Shown here piece after piece: positions 1-52,339 of a DNA stretch of 64,000 nt. Below the pieces are notes generated by a model. It searched no databases and was not told the origin of the DNA. It was given only the letters and a program-made list of their open reading frames with translations. This stretch comes from Stictocephala bisonia (Eukaryota > Arthropoda > Insecta > Hemiptera > Membracidae): positions 1,096,705 to 1,160,704 of the forward strand of contig JAQJVL010000252.1 of assembly GCA_035578905.1 (NCBI GenBank). Reading direction: 5' to 3'. Numbering within the stretch: position 1 is the first letter of the stretch; every line of letters begins with the position of its first letter. Both the position numbers and the translations under genes were made by a program.

Positions 1-290
1 TATTATTGTTACGTTACCACTTCTAAAACTTAAATAAAAATCATGAATTCTGTATGTGTGTTAAAAAAATACATTAAAATCTGGCGTCATGCACATGGAC
101 CCAATAAGAAGTGATGCTTATATGTAATAGACATCTCTGTAGACCGATAGCAAGAAATCAAGGCTTAAAAGATCTTTAATAACTGTCTATTACTTAATAG
201 ATGGTTGCTTAAAAATAAGCCGCTAAACAACAATACCAGACTGACGCAACAATGCGTCGTCATTTTGATGGAAGAAACCATTTGACCCAC

Positions 291-303
291 ACACACACAC
301 ACA
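291..303. repeat. (AC)n microsatellite
   Basis: Short uninterrupted AC dinucleotide run. It lies in the intron downstream of exon p. Confidence 0.8.
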
Positions 304-415
304 CCTGCTGGTCTATAAGAATAACAAATTGCATATAACTATAGTAGCAAACGTGTTATAGTAATTTTTTTTTAATTTTTAACCTAATCATGGCATAACA
401 TCGCAAATATATTAC

Positions 416-41231
<40,816 letters not shown>

Positions 41232-42549
41232 CTGAAACATTAACTATCTTTAACTTTTTGCTATAAGAAACTCAGAGCATAATTTTAATAAATCGCCATA
41301 CCCCTAATTTTTAACTAAAGATGCAAGGTCTGCATGATCTGGGTTTTACAGAACACCTCTAGGACAAGAGTGTTTATTGAGGTCCAGTATTAGTAAATAG
41401 AAAGAAGTTTGAAATTAAAATATTTTTGTCTTTGAATCGTTTTTACTACAAAATAAATGCTAGCATAAGACAAGGTTGTTAGGGTGAAGAATCAAGATAG
41501 CCCTATTTATTTGTTAGGTTGTTAGTGTGAGCCATTAACACTTTGGTTGCCAGATTGAACGTTTTTATTTCTCTGAAAACTGCCAGGTGTATCCATCCAA
41601 AACTGCCAGCAAAAATTCTTGATTTTGCATAAATTTATAGAAATCATCTAAGTGTTTTATGTAATTTTTCATATTTTGGAATATTTTTTTTTTTATTATT
41701 AGTAAATTAAATTGGCAATATGTACCAGTATATAAATATTCATTAGAACCCTATAAAAATATTGTTTTGTTACCAAAATATAAACAAACTTTTTTTATAC
41801 AATTTTTTTATTTTTAAACAAAAAAACACATTTCATGGTAAATATTAAAGCCATTCACTATATTATTTCCTAAAAGCAAATGTTTTGAAATTTAAATCCT
41901 GAAAATATCAAAGGTATTGCACTATTTTTATGAAATTTATTATGATAAATAAAACACAAGAGTCAATTACTGGTTTTTGTGTTTTTGGTTAAAGTGATTT
42001 TTGGTGATCCGAAGTATATTATCCTAGTTTAGGCACAATATACAGTTTATATAAACATTATTTGCTACTGTGTTTATTGAACATTTAAAATAATTATGTT
42101 TAAAGAATAAAAAGAAAATTTTAAAAATTTTTACACTATATACACAAGTGTTTTTACTCAAATCCACTGGAACACATGGTGGATGAGGCATTCTGGGTCC
42201 GCATCTAATATACACTGTGCGTAATCTCAAGTTCATCAATCACTAACTTGTGACTAACGTCCACTCATGTTGGATGAAACAATAAATCAAACAATTCGCA
42301 CAAATAACCTCACATTACACAATAAACAAACAACACAATGAGGTTTGTAGTTACTTCCTAATAATACACCTTACATTTTCCAAACACGTATAGTATAAAA
42401 TATGATATGTAATTAGATATTAAACTAATATGAAATTAAAATATATTTATTTGTATTATTATTAAAGCAAATTTCATAAAGATAACCCAAAAAATAACAG
42501 TGCTACGAATGAATTACGCAACAACGATATATCATTGCAAAGCAGTTTT
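41232..42549. other. Upstream ZSWIM8 intron, nothing recognised
   Basis: AT-rich sequence. A TTAA plus CACTTTGGTTGCCAG sequence at 41536 looks like the end of a TTAA element, but no partner end was found. Confidence 0.45.
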
Positions 42550-43930
42550 GGGCCATGAATATGAACCATCGAGGGGTTTATGAACATGAGGCATTAAAAG
42601 GTTTATGTGTTGGGTTATGAGTGAGTCACCAAGAAGTTTACATGTTGAGTTATGAGTGAGTCACCAAGAAGTTTGTCTTGGGTTATGAATACGAGCTATT
42701 AAGAGGTTAATGTGTTAGGTTATGAGTGAGCCATCAAAAGGTTTATGTGTTGGGTTGTCAGTATGTGCCATCAGAGGTTTATGTACAGGGTTATGAGTGT
42801 AAGCCTTCAAGAGGATTATGTGATGGGTTGTGAGTATGGGCCATCAAGAAGTTATGTCTCATGAGTGAGCCAATAAGAGGTTTATTTGTTGGGTTGGGAG
42901 TGTGAGTCGTCAGATTTGTGTTGGATTATGAGCTATTAAAAGGTTTATGTTGTGGCTAGTAAGGATTGTTCATCAAGGTGTTTGTGTGTAGGGTTGTGAG
43001 TATGGGCCATCAAGAGGTTTATGTATTGGATTATGAGTAGCCATCAAGGTTTGTGTCGGGTTGTTAGTGTAAGCCATCAAGAGGTTTATGTGTTGGGTTG
43101 TGATTATGGGCCATCAAGAGGTTTATTTGTTGGGTTGTTGATGTGAGCCACCAATAAGTTTTTATGCTGGATTATGGGTGTGAGTCATCAAGGGGTTTAT
43201 GAGTTGGGTTATGAGTGAGAGCAATCAAAGGTTTATGTTGGATTGTGATTATGGGCCATCAATAGGTTTATTTGTTGGGTTGTTGATGTAAGCCAACATT
43301 CAATAAGTTTATATGCTGGGTTATGGGTGTTAGCCATCAAGGGGTTTATGTGTCGGGTTTTGAGTATGAGCCATAAAAGGTATGTGTTGGTTTGTCAGTG
43401 TGAACCATCACAAGGTTTATTTGTTGGGTTGTAGGAGTGAGCCAATAAGATTTATGTGTTGGGTTATGAGTTTGAGCTATCAAAGGTTTGTATTGGGTTG
43501 TTAGTGTGAGCCATCAAGAGGTTTATGTGTCGGGTTTTGAGTATGAGCCATAAAAGGTATGTGTTGGTTTGTCAGTGTGAACCATCACAAGGTTTATTTG
43601 TTGGGTTGTAGGAGTGAGCCAATAAGATTTATGTGTTGGGTTATGAGTTTGAGACATCGAAGGTTTGTATTGGGTTGTTAGTGTGAGCCATCAAGAGGTT
43701 TATCTGTTGAGTTGTGGGTGTGCACCATCAAAAGGTATATGTGTTGGGTTATGAGTGTGAGCCATCAAGAGGTGTATGTTTTGGCTTGCTGGATTGTCTG
43801 TCATGGTGCTTGTGTATTGTGTTGTGAGTGAGTCATGAAGAGTGTTATATAATTGTGAAGAATTTGATGTACTGCGTTGTGAGTAAGCCATAACTACCAT
43901 GTTATTTGATGAATTGTGATTTTAGGCTCA
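42550..43930 (+). repeat. Degenerate minisatellite, period about 39 bp
   Basis: Roughly 35 units of the theme GTTTATGTGTTGGGTTATGA plus GTGTGAGCCATCAAGAG, with substitutions and small indels. A longer repeat is laid over this: the block from TGTCGGGTTTTGAGTATGAG at 43351 recurs at 43528, 177 bp on, nearly unchanged. No long frame is open through it, so it is not a coding repeat. Confidence 0.92.
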
Positions 43931-44870
43931 TTAAGGAGGAGTGCTGAGTAATCCATGAAGAGATTTTTGTGTATAATTTAATGTAGTGGTTTTAGTGGAT
44001 TACCTACAGTTAATTTTGTATATAAACTTTATGGAAAACTATACAGTCATGTGACAGCGCAGCATGGTTTTGTCCTTTGTAGTCACTAAAAAGTATAGCT
44101 TGATGTGCTTCAGTGATATACAGGTCATGAAATCAACTGGCGATGCTTCCATAAAACGATAGGTAAATGACGCAAAGTCCAAATTCACAACTCCTTTAGC
44201 TATCAAAACAATGGAACATGTAATGTTCAGGTTTTGAATGAAAGGATGTGCAAAATTTAGTGCATTACATTTTATTAGTATCAATTTTGGAGTTATCCTC
44301 TAAATCGAACGTTCTACTGAATGACCCATCACCTACTTTTATAGAAACAGCCAAATGTTAATGTTTATGTAAAAGTGTCTGAATTGATGTTCATTCCATT
44401 TTAATATTAGTCAAAACACAATCTTAATGAATATCAATAACGTCACTTTTTAAAGTCCTAATCTATAAACCAACTACAGTATAGCCGAAAGCCAACCCTG
44501 AACTTTATTTATCAAGTCATTGTGCACAATAATGACCATAATGATAAGATATATATAATTTACTGTAAGTAAAAAATAAAACAACATTTTTGCCTGTTTA
44601 TATATCAATTAATAAAGATTAACGGAGACAAATTTATAGCGATTGGTAGAAAATTAGCTGTGCTCTTGAGAAATGTATGGTGGCTGGCAGATGTTGAGGG
44701 CAGACAGGATATGCTGGTAGGTGACACCTGTCCAGTTCCTGCCTCCTGAGACAGCTTAAAAAATCTATGTTGAGTTATTGTGTAAGCCCTTGAAAAGTCT
44801 CAACTAAAAATATGTGCTCATATTTTAATATTTTACTTTTATCTAGTTCACTATCTATCTAGGTTATCTA
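43931..44870. other. No recognisable feature
   Basis: AT-rich sequence between the minisatellite and the long-armed element. No coding match. Confidence 0.5.
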
Positions 44871-47421
44871 GGTCAATCCATATGAAGTGGTCCAGAAATA
44901 ATTTAATTGGTTGCTGTAACATTTTTATTATTTTTCATATTTTTATTTCTAAAAGTACCACTCATCAGAAGTACAAGAAGTGTGTTATTTAATTTTTAAC
45001 ATTTTTATTTTACCGGTGGTGGCCATTTTGGCTTCGGTAAAACACTAAGTGAATTTCAAACTTTGGGGAGAAGCACATATCTCCTCTTCTATTTATCCTA
45101 GAACATTCAAATGAACCCCAATCTCTTCAGAAGAGTCTGAACTTTAATTTAAGTCCTTACATGTATTTGCTTAAACTTAAGTATAAGGGCCCAAATATAT
45201 CTCCAAAGTATATCGTGGATTTTTTTCAAAAATCAATTTTCACACATTTATTTTTTTCAAGAAGGCAACAGTTCATTTAATTGTTATTTTTTTATGTGAT
45301 AGGTATATCGAGGTACTTCAAACTCACAAAAGTTCAAATTGTGGACTAGTATAGTTTTTTAGAAACAAATTATTGAAATCATTAAATTTTCAAATTTTTG
45401 TTTTGTTCTTTTCTGCCGAAAGCACATGTCGATGAAAAGATTATGTTCCAGGAATTTTGAGGCATTCTTTGAATCAAACTTAAAGTTCTGTTTCATTCTT
45501 TGTTATTTTAAAAGTCAATCTGCCGTTAAAAATATGTATCTTAATTTACAACCGGTACAATATTTTTTATATCTTCAATATGAGATATTTTTGGAAGGTT
45601 TTTGTTTTCCAATAATATCTGCAGTTTTTGTGTTGTTGATAGTTGCTTACTATACAAAAGCTGTAGTTTTTAACCAGTCCTGAGTCATCATCAAAATAAG
45701 AGTAAACAAAAGGATGACAATAGCCTGCTGATTTACCCAATACTAATAATACATATGTTTAGTTTATGCTCTGAAAACTCTAAATATATAGTGTACTTTA
45801 ACGTTGACAGTGGGGAAATAGCAAAAGGATGAAACAGAACTTGAAGTTTGATTCAAAGAATGCCTCAAAATTCCTGGACCCTGATCTTTTTATCGACTTG
45901 TGCTTGTAGCAGACAACAAAGTTAAGTGCTTCAAAACATCTAAATCCGTGGACTTCAAAGAGTTTAAATAACATCAAAGAGAGTGATGTTAACTTTGGAG
46001 GAACATGGTACCATTGCCTGTTTGTGACAAACAGCGGTAGCTCGGAAAATTCCATCTGTCAATCGAGACCATAACTTGACTGTTTTGTTCACTTTTATGA
46101 ACCTGCTGGTCCAAGAACTTCCTAAAAATACAGCAACAATTATGAAATATGTGTCTCTTTGAGTAATATCTTGAAGAAGACCACACCCCTACAGCAACTG
46201 GCGCAACTTCAACATCACACTATGTTTGTGTGATGAAATCTCGCATCTACTCAATGCTCATCAGTCATGAAAATAAGTTTGTATATTAATAAATGGTATA
46301 ACTATATGTGTTTCATTGTTTTATATATTTCAGGCATAAAAAAGCATAATATTTAGCTATGTTTTGCATTGTAAGTAGCTGGAGCGAAATTGTTTTTTTT
46401 TCAATTTTGACACTTTTCCACATTATATACCTTGGTAAATAATTAAGTCCACAAAACCAAATGATTGCAGGTTGTTCCTCTGTTCTAATACTAAAACTGG
46501 GATTAATTTGAAATTTTTATTTTCATGTCCAAAAAAGATATTAATCCTTGAACTTTGAAAAATTTGAAAATTTCATGATTTCAGAAATTTGTTTCTAAAA
46601 ACTATGCTAGTCCACAATTTGAATCTTTGTGAGTTTGAAGTACCTCGATAAACCTATCACATAAAAAATAACAAATAAATGAACTGATGCCTTCTTGAAA
46701 AAATAAATGTGTGAAAATTGATTTTTGAAAAAGTCCAAGATAAACTTTGGAGATAGTGGATAATTGCTTCATCTGGTGTGAGGTGTTCAGCTGATATAGG
46801 ACACTTCACTTCCACCAAACCGTCTTCCCCAATCACACCATCAGGAGTAGCAGCGAGGAAAGGTATTTCTTTGTCGATAAAAAGGCCACATTCCCTGATG
46901 TCCATACCACCAGTAGTTCGCAGCTCCTCCAAGGCCACAGCTTCATTTTGCTTACCGTAGCGAAGACCTAGGGTATCTATCTCTTCGCTGTATAGTTGTC
47001 CCGTCACGAATTTCTGGCAACTGGTGTGAGGAAGTCTTTTGCAGACTGTGCCGAAGTTTGAAGCGGTTAGAAGGTTTCGGCCCTTAAACTTAAATATATA
47101 TTTGGGCTCTTATACTTCAGTTTAAGGACATATCTGTAAGGACTTAAATTAAAGTTCAGACTCTTCTAAGAGATTGGTTTTTGTTTGAATGTTCTAAGAT
47201 GAATAGAAGAGGAGATATGTGCTTCTCCGCAAAGTTCGAAATTCACTTAAAAGAGGCGTTTTGCCGAAGCAAAAATGTCCGCCATCGGTAAAATAAAAAT
47301 GTTAAAAATTAAATAACATACTTTTTGTACTTCTGATGAGTGGTACTTATACGTATAAAATTATGAAAAATAATAAAAATGTTGCAGCAACCACTGCTGG
47401 ACCACTACATATGGATTGACC
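44871..47421. mobile_element. Long-armed inverted-repeat element carrying a YqaJ fragment
   Basis: The ends are GGTCAATCCATATGAAGTGG and, inverted, GGTCAATCCATATGTAGTGG. The arms pair for over 500 bp (44871 to about 45410 with 47421 to about 46540). The right arm carries about 340 bp (46735-47075) absent from the left arm, and this holds a YqaJ-type nuclease reading frame. A second inverted pair lies inside (45440-45500 with 45825-45890). No transposase was recognised, and no target duplication is obvious. The end sequence resembles that of the 58.5-kb element (GGGTCAGTCC), suggesting a related superfamily. Confidence 0.8.
46740..47007 (-). pseudogene. YqaJ-type exonuclease domain fragment
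   Basis: YqaJ/lambda-exonuclease-like proteins digest DNA ends. The frame reads LGLRYGKQNEAVALEELRTT, then ECGLFIDKEIPFLAATPDGV and IGEDGLVEVKCPISAEHLTP. The core PD-(D/E)xK residues are visible: Glu in the NEAVALEEL helix, Asp in TPDG, and Glu/Lys in VEVKCP. It is only about 90 residues, so the domain is partial and runs into arm sequence at its end. Similar domains are known in insect genomes in repeat-associated genes. It lies within one arm of the inverted-repeat element. Confidence 0.8.
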
Positions 47422-47765
47422 CTTTAACACAAGACAGCTACCAAACGAAGAGACATCAGCAGATAATGGTCATTTGGTCCACGCCTGATACCACCATACT
47501 TATTGATCCTTTATGCGGTATATTTAATTCAAACCTACTTAAGAATGAATACCCCTCTCTTTGGAAACCCATATATATATATGGTTCAACAACATAAAAA
47601 AAGAATTCAATTTGAAATCACCAACTTCCAAAAAGTAGCAATTTATTTACTTTAGCAAAAGTATTTGTAATTATCCTACATAGAAATATTTTTCCACAGT
47701 TTAAACTTTAATTATCTTCAAATCAACATGGTTTTCCCTCTCATTCAATTTTTACTAATCTAATT

Positions 47766-48700
47766 AGTTGACTCGTTGAGTACGATCTAGCGTGACAGTC
47801 TGACGTATCATTGATGAAAACAAAACCACGAAGACATTCTCGAACTTGTCATTAATTAATCACCCGGATCAACAATATTTCCTTTGTTCACCGATGACTC
47901 ATTTAGCATTGAGTACGGACAGGCATGACAGTCCGGCGTATCCTTGATGAAAACACACTCACGAAGACATTCTCGAACGTGTCAATAATTAATCACCCGG
48001 AACAACAATATTTCCTTTGTTCGCCGCTGACTCATTTAGCGATGAGTACAGACTAGCGTGACGAATGCATGAAAATCGCGCCCTGTGTAAATCGCGCCCC
48101 ATCAAAAATCTGGGTAAATCGCGCCCTGTCTACCTGAACCTCTGAGTCAGTCCAGCGTATCCTTGATGAAAACACACTCACGAAGACATTCTCGAACGTG
48201 TCAATAATTAATCACCCGGATCAACAATATTTCCTTTGTTCACCGATGACTCATTTAGCATTGAGTACGGACAGGCATGACAGTCCGGCGTATCCTTGAT
48301 GAAAACACACTCACGAAGACATTCTCGAACGTGTCAATAATTAATCATCCAGATCAACAATATTTCCTTTGTTCACCGATGACTCATTTAGCGTTGAGTA
48401 CGGACTGGCGTGACAGTCCGACGCATCCTTGATGAAAACACACTCACGAAGACATTCTCGAACGTGTCAATAATTAATCATCCAGATCAACAATATTTCC
48501 TTTGTTCACCTATGACTCATTTAGCGTTGAGTACGGACTGGCGTGACAGTCCGACGCATCCTTGTTGAAAACACACGAAGACATTCTCGAACGTGTCAAT
48601 AATTAATCACCCGGATCAACAATATTTCCTTTGTTCGCCGATGATTCTGTTAGCGCTGTGTACGAACTGGCGTGACAGTCCGGCGTATCCTCGATGAAAA
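47766..48700 (+). repeat. 133-bp satellite, about seven units
   Basis: The unit contains ACGAAGACATTCTCGAACGT, ATTAATCACCCGGATCAACA and ATTTCCTTTGTTCACCGATG. Anchor motifs lie at 47828, 47961, 48180, 48313, 48446 and 48575, so the period is 133 bp except where about 86 bp was inserted (48062-48148) and where four bases were lost in the last interval. Confidence 0.95.
48062..48148 (+). repeat. Insert in the 133-bp satellite with three AAATCGCGCCC motifs
   Basis: It breaks one satellite unit between GCGTGAC and CAGTCC. It contains AAATCGCGCCCTGTG, AAATCGCGCCCC and AAATCGCGCCCTGTC. The origin is unknown. It is far more GC-rich than the neighbourhood. Confidence 0.7.
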
Positions 48701-48705
48701 GACAC

Positions 48706-49505
48706 TTTTTATTTATTTATTTTATTTATTCATAAGACACCGATCGTCAATATATGTCCGCCTCGGTCTCCGCCTCGGTCTCTGCCTCGGTCTCCGCCTC
48801 GGTCTCTGCCTAGGTCTCCGACTTCTGTCGGACAGGCAGAATACGTTTAAAAAATCGTAACTAATGTATTGAATTGAACATCTTTTAAAGCTAAATGTTT
48901 AATAGAAAACCATAAACAGCTCAGCTATAAAAACTTGTATCAGTCAACAATACCAGTTGATTATTCCAGTTTTGTTTGTACTGTAGATATAACCCACCCG
49001 CCCACCCATACACATACATTGGTATTGACCCACCGGCCCATCCATACACATAAATTGGTATCAACCCACCACTTTATTATTGAATAGAGGTTCAACACAT
49101 CTTTATTCAATAATTAACAAGAAATACATGCAATAATAGGTATTATGCAAATGGAAAAGTATCAATAAGTACACGCTTCCAACAATCCAACAATCCCATG
49201 CACCTAATATGTGCGTGCGGGATTGCAGTTGGCTAATACTTATAAATAAATAGTTATAATATATGGGCGAATATGGACTTCGAATGAGTGTGATGAGTGT
49301 AGATGAGCGAATGTAGTCATTGTTACAAACTAAGGCCGACTAATTCCTAGGAAGTGTTATTAATTAATAGCCCAATGACAAATTAACAGCCGGTGGTTAT
49401 CAGCTGATCACTCTCAAAATGTATTATGACTGATTGGGATCGAAGTGAGAACCTTTAGCACATGAAGCTGGGATTTAATCAACTACGCTACCGTCCAATT
49501 ACTCA
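48706..49505 (-). repeat. tRNA-derived SINE split by a 501-bp insertion
   Basis: Read on the minus strand from 49505 it has the head GGACGGTAGCGTAGTTGA (A box), TTCTCACTTCGATCCCAATC (B box), then the body shared with 61830-62100, down to 49258. The end of the SINE (TTGACGATCGGTGTCTTATG plus AATAAA-type tail) is found at 48706-48756. AATATATG is repeated at 48749-48756 and 49258-49265, so the gap is an insertion with an 8-bp target duplication. Confidence 0.88.
48757..49257. mobile_element. 501-bp insertion inside a SINE, with two minisatellites
   Basis: It is flanked by the 8-bp duplication AATATATG. It starts TCCGCCTCGGTC, contains about five GCCTCGGTCTC(C/T) 12-mers (48757-48820), then two units of the CCACCCGCCCACCCATACAC minisatellite (48991-49068), and ends TAAATAAATAGTTAT. 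There are no terminal inverted repeats and no ORF. The class is unknown. An 8-bp duplication could mean hAT, or a retroposed sequence. Confidence 0.6.
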
Positions 49506-50395
49506 CTAAGACAATCTCGAATTAAGAACTCGGATCAATAATACTCCTTTGTCCACCGATGACTGTTAGTAAAAATGAATACATTGGAGCAATCCACGTG
49601 CGGGCGGTTTGCAGATGTTTACATTCACTATAAAATGATGGTGTATATTATTTAATTTGTTCTAGTTTATTCAAACCATTAGTGGATTTTTGAGCACACT
49701 TTTGCAGTTTTTAATTCAAGCTGTAAATAATCTATTTGAATTTCCCAATTAGAGCTGCAAATTTGAGAATTACAGGTGTTTGTGAACTGTTATACGTTTT
49801 CACAACAGATGATAACGTTGATTAAACATCAAATGTCACTGTTTTGGAACTGGGCCTATATTTAAAAAGTTAACGTATTCAACGCGATAGACTGACTACT
49901 TGTTAAATGTTGAAGTGTTCAGTTTGGTCTGCTATATAGAAATAAGTCATCGTGCTGTTGTAAGTGACAGTTAGTGAAGTGCTGGACTTCAATCGATGCC
50001 ACTCAACAGTATTAAAACCTGTCATTTTCCTCTTTCCCAATATTTGTTCGTAAAAAAGCCCCCCATAGTCGTAATTTAATACGATCTATATGTTAATAGC
50101 TAACATAAATATCCGTCAATTTATTCATGTTCGTCAGACACGAAAAGCGTTGTATAAACCTAATACTTCAGCTGTATGTGAATATATAGAGCTCAAAGTT
50201 TGGGAAATTCATTTATTTATTTAATTTTTTTTCTCTCAAATGGAAAAGTTGACTCTTTCAATCTAAATGTTGTACTCATTTCAAAATTGCGACCCTTGAA
50301 AATAGTACGCCATTTAGTGCCTGTAAAGTTAGTATGATAGATACAAAATTTCAAAAAACGATTGTCCACCATAATTGAGCCGATACTCCGTTATT
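49506..50395. other. No recognisable feature
   Basis: AT-rich sequence without coding match or clear repeat. Confidence 0.45.
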
Positions 50396-51362
50396 ACTTT
50401 CTCCCATATGCGTTAGCATAGAGAAAGTATTGTGATCATCCTAAGAATTTTTTTTACAATTTGGTCTCTAAAAATCCATTTTAGGATCCCCTGAAACCGT
50501 TTTTTTTTTTTTTTTTTTTTTTTACATTTTGGATGTCTGTCCGAATGTGCGTCTGTCTGTGTGTATGTGTACTACGATGCAGACCAAACGGATGGACCAA
50601 TTTTTATTAAATTTTTATGAAGGTGTATTTAGTCAATGTCTCCATACCGTTTTTTCACTTTTTTGAAATTTTAAATTTTTTATTTTTATGGTTAAAAACA
50701 TACAAAAATGAAATTTTCCCAAAAACGACTCAAACGATTTTGATTCAATTTTGGGGAAAGATGTGGATTGCAATTCCATACATTTTGGTAAAAACCGCAT
50801 GTCTCTAACTTGACTAGTTTTTTAGGTATGGCAAAAAACATATTTGGGAATCAAACTGGTAATTTTCAAAGTTTTGTTTTTTAGTGTTTAATATGGAGGA
50901 AAAGTTTGTGTCAACTCTTTGGAACCATTTATTTAAATAGCACCAGAAGTCCAAAAATACGTAATTATAAGTCGTATTAGATGGTAGGGCACATGATTTG
51001 TTTTAAACCACAAATTTTATTCATATGAATGTATATGCGTTTGGAAGATTCCAGTCGACAGGTTTATTTTTTTACCCATAGGCCCTTCAGGTCGTCCTAT
51101 TTTTGCAGCCGTTCACAACCGAAAATGTCGAGCACCAAAAATATCTAAATATATCAAACTATGGTTGATTACCAAACAAGTGTTATTTTTTTCTAACAAA
51201 CACGCCATATGGAACAGCTAGTTATATTGAAATAATAAATTACTTTCAGTAGCAGTTGTCGTAAGTGCTTTGTGGTTCAAGTCTTCCCGTAGAATTGAAA
51301 GCTTTGTTCGTTAACCTATTATTACTATGGCTTATCATTTCCTCGTCTTCATAAGAGAAAGT
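50396..51362. mobile_element. Possible short-TIR DNA element
   Basis: The left end ACTTTCTCCCATATG and the right end, inverted, ACTTTCTCTTATGAAG share an ACTTTCTCYYAT terminus. Inside is a TGTCTGTCCGAATGTGCGTC-type stretch with GGATGGACCAATTTTTATTA, a phrase common in arthropod repeats. There are no transposase ORFs and no clear target duplication. Confidence 0.4.
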
Positions 51363-51440
51363 ACATCAGCCTAAGACCTCATCAGGTGTCGTCTTATCTG
51401 TGCAGAGAATGAATTACTCACACATAACTATCCTATTGTA

Positions 51441-52337
51441 CTGTCGGCGCAGAAATTATGTGTACCCGAGTTTGAAGGTTGTTTTCTAAGGAACTAAGAG
51501 GCCTACGAAAACTCTTAATCACACCATTGTTTTCCTCGTTCGATTGTACGTTAAGACATATGCATCTTAAAATTATATTACGAGTTTTAATATGTTTTAC
51601 CCTGGGTAGTTAGAAAAAAGTAGTACCGTAATTTTAACTAGTTTTTACTGTACATGAAATTTACACCATTATTACTAAAAAAACTTGTCATTGTATTGAA
51701 TTTATATTTTAAAATCTGACTGATGGAAATGTTTTCTATAAGATTTTTTTATTAAGTTATAGCATTTTTTTTTTCGAGAAAAAAAGTTCGTATCAGTTCC
51801 CTAAAATGTTGTTTTCTTTGCTTCTAGAGGTCGTAAAATTAATTATTTGGTCTTGTTGTATTCCTTATTACATGTATAACTATGATACATCACTTTCATA
51901 TCTGTAAGTAAATGCAGTGATTTTATATTGTTTTAAATCAATATAAATTTATCAATTTAGGTTAATTTAAATCAATTTAAAATCACTGCATTTACTTACA
52001 GATATGAAAGTGATGTATCATAGTTATACATGTAATAAGGACTACAACAAGACCAAATAATTAATTTTACGACCTCTAGAAACAAAGAAAACAACATTTT
52101 AGGGAATTGATAAGAACTTTTTTTTCTCGAAAAGTGAAAATTATAAAACTTATAAATCTTTTTTTCCTACTACCCACGATAAAAAAATATTAAAACTCGT
52201 AATATAATTTTAAGGTGCATATGTCATAACGTACCATCGAACGAGGAAAACAATGGTGTGATTAGATTTTCCATAGGCCTCTTAGTTCCTTAGAAAACAA
52301 CCTTTAACTCGGGTGCACATAATTTCTGCGCCGACAG
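51441..52337. mobile_element. Foldback element of 897 bp with TA duplication
   Basis: It is flanked by TA. The ends are CTGTCGGCGCAGAAATTATG and its exact inverse. The two halves are inverted copies over nearly the whole length, about 490 bp on the left and 390 bp on the right, with the turn near 51945. The arms are highly similar, with one gap of about 100 bp. There is no ORF. This is a MITE- or foldback-type derivative of a TA-inserting transposon. Confidence 0.88.
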
Positions 52338-52339
52338 TA

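Noticed and set aside
41536..41560. TTAACACTTTGGTTGCCAG as the end of a TTAA element
   Set aside because: No inverted partner was found within several kilobases, so an element cannot be delimited.
45426..46055. Two ORFs containing SRNFEAFFESN on opposite strands
   Set aside because: They arise because the same segment is present in inverted orientation in the 44.9-kb element. No known protein is recognisable.
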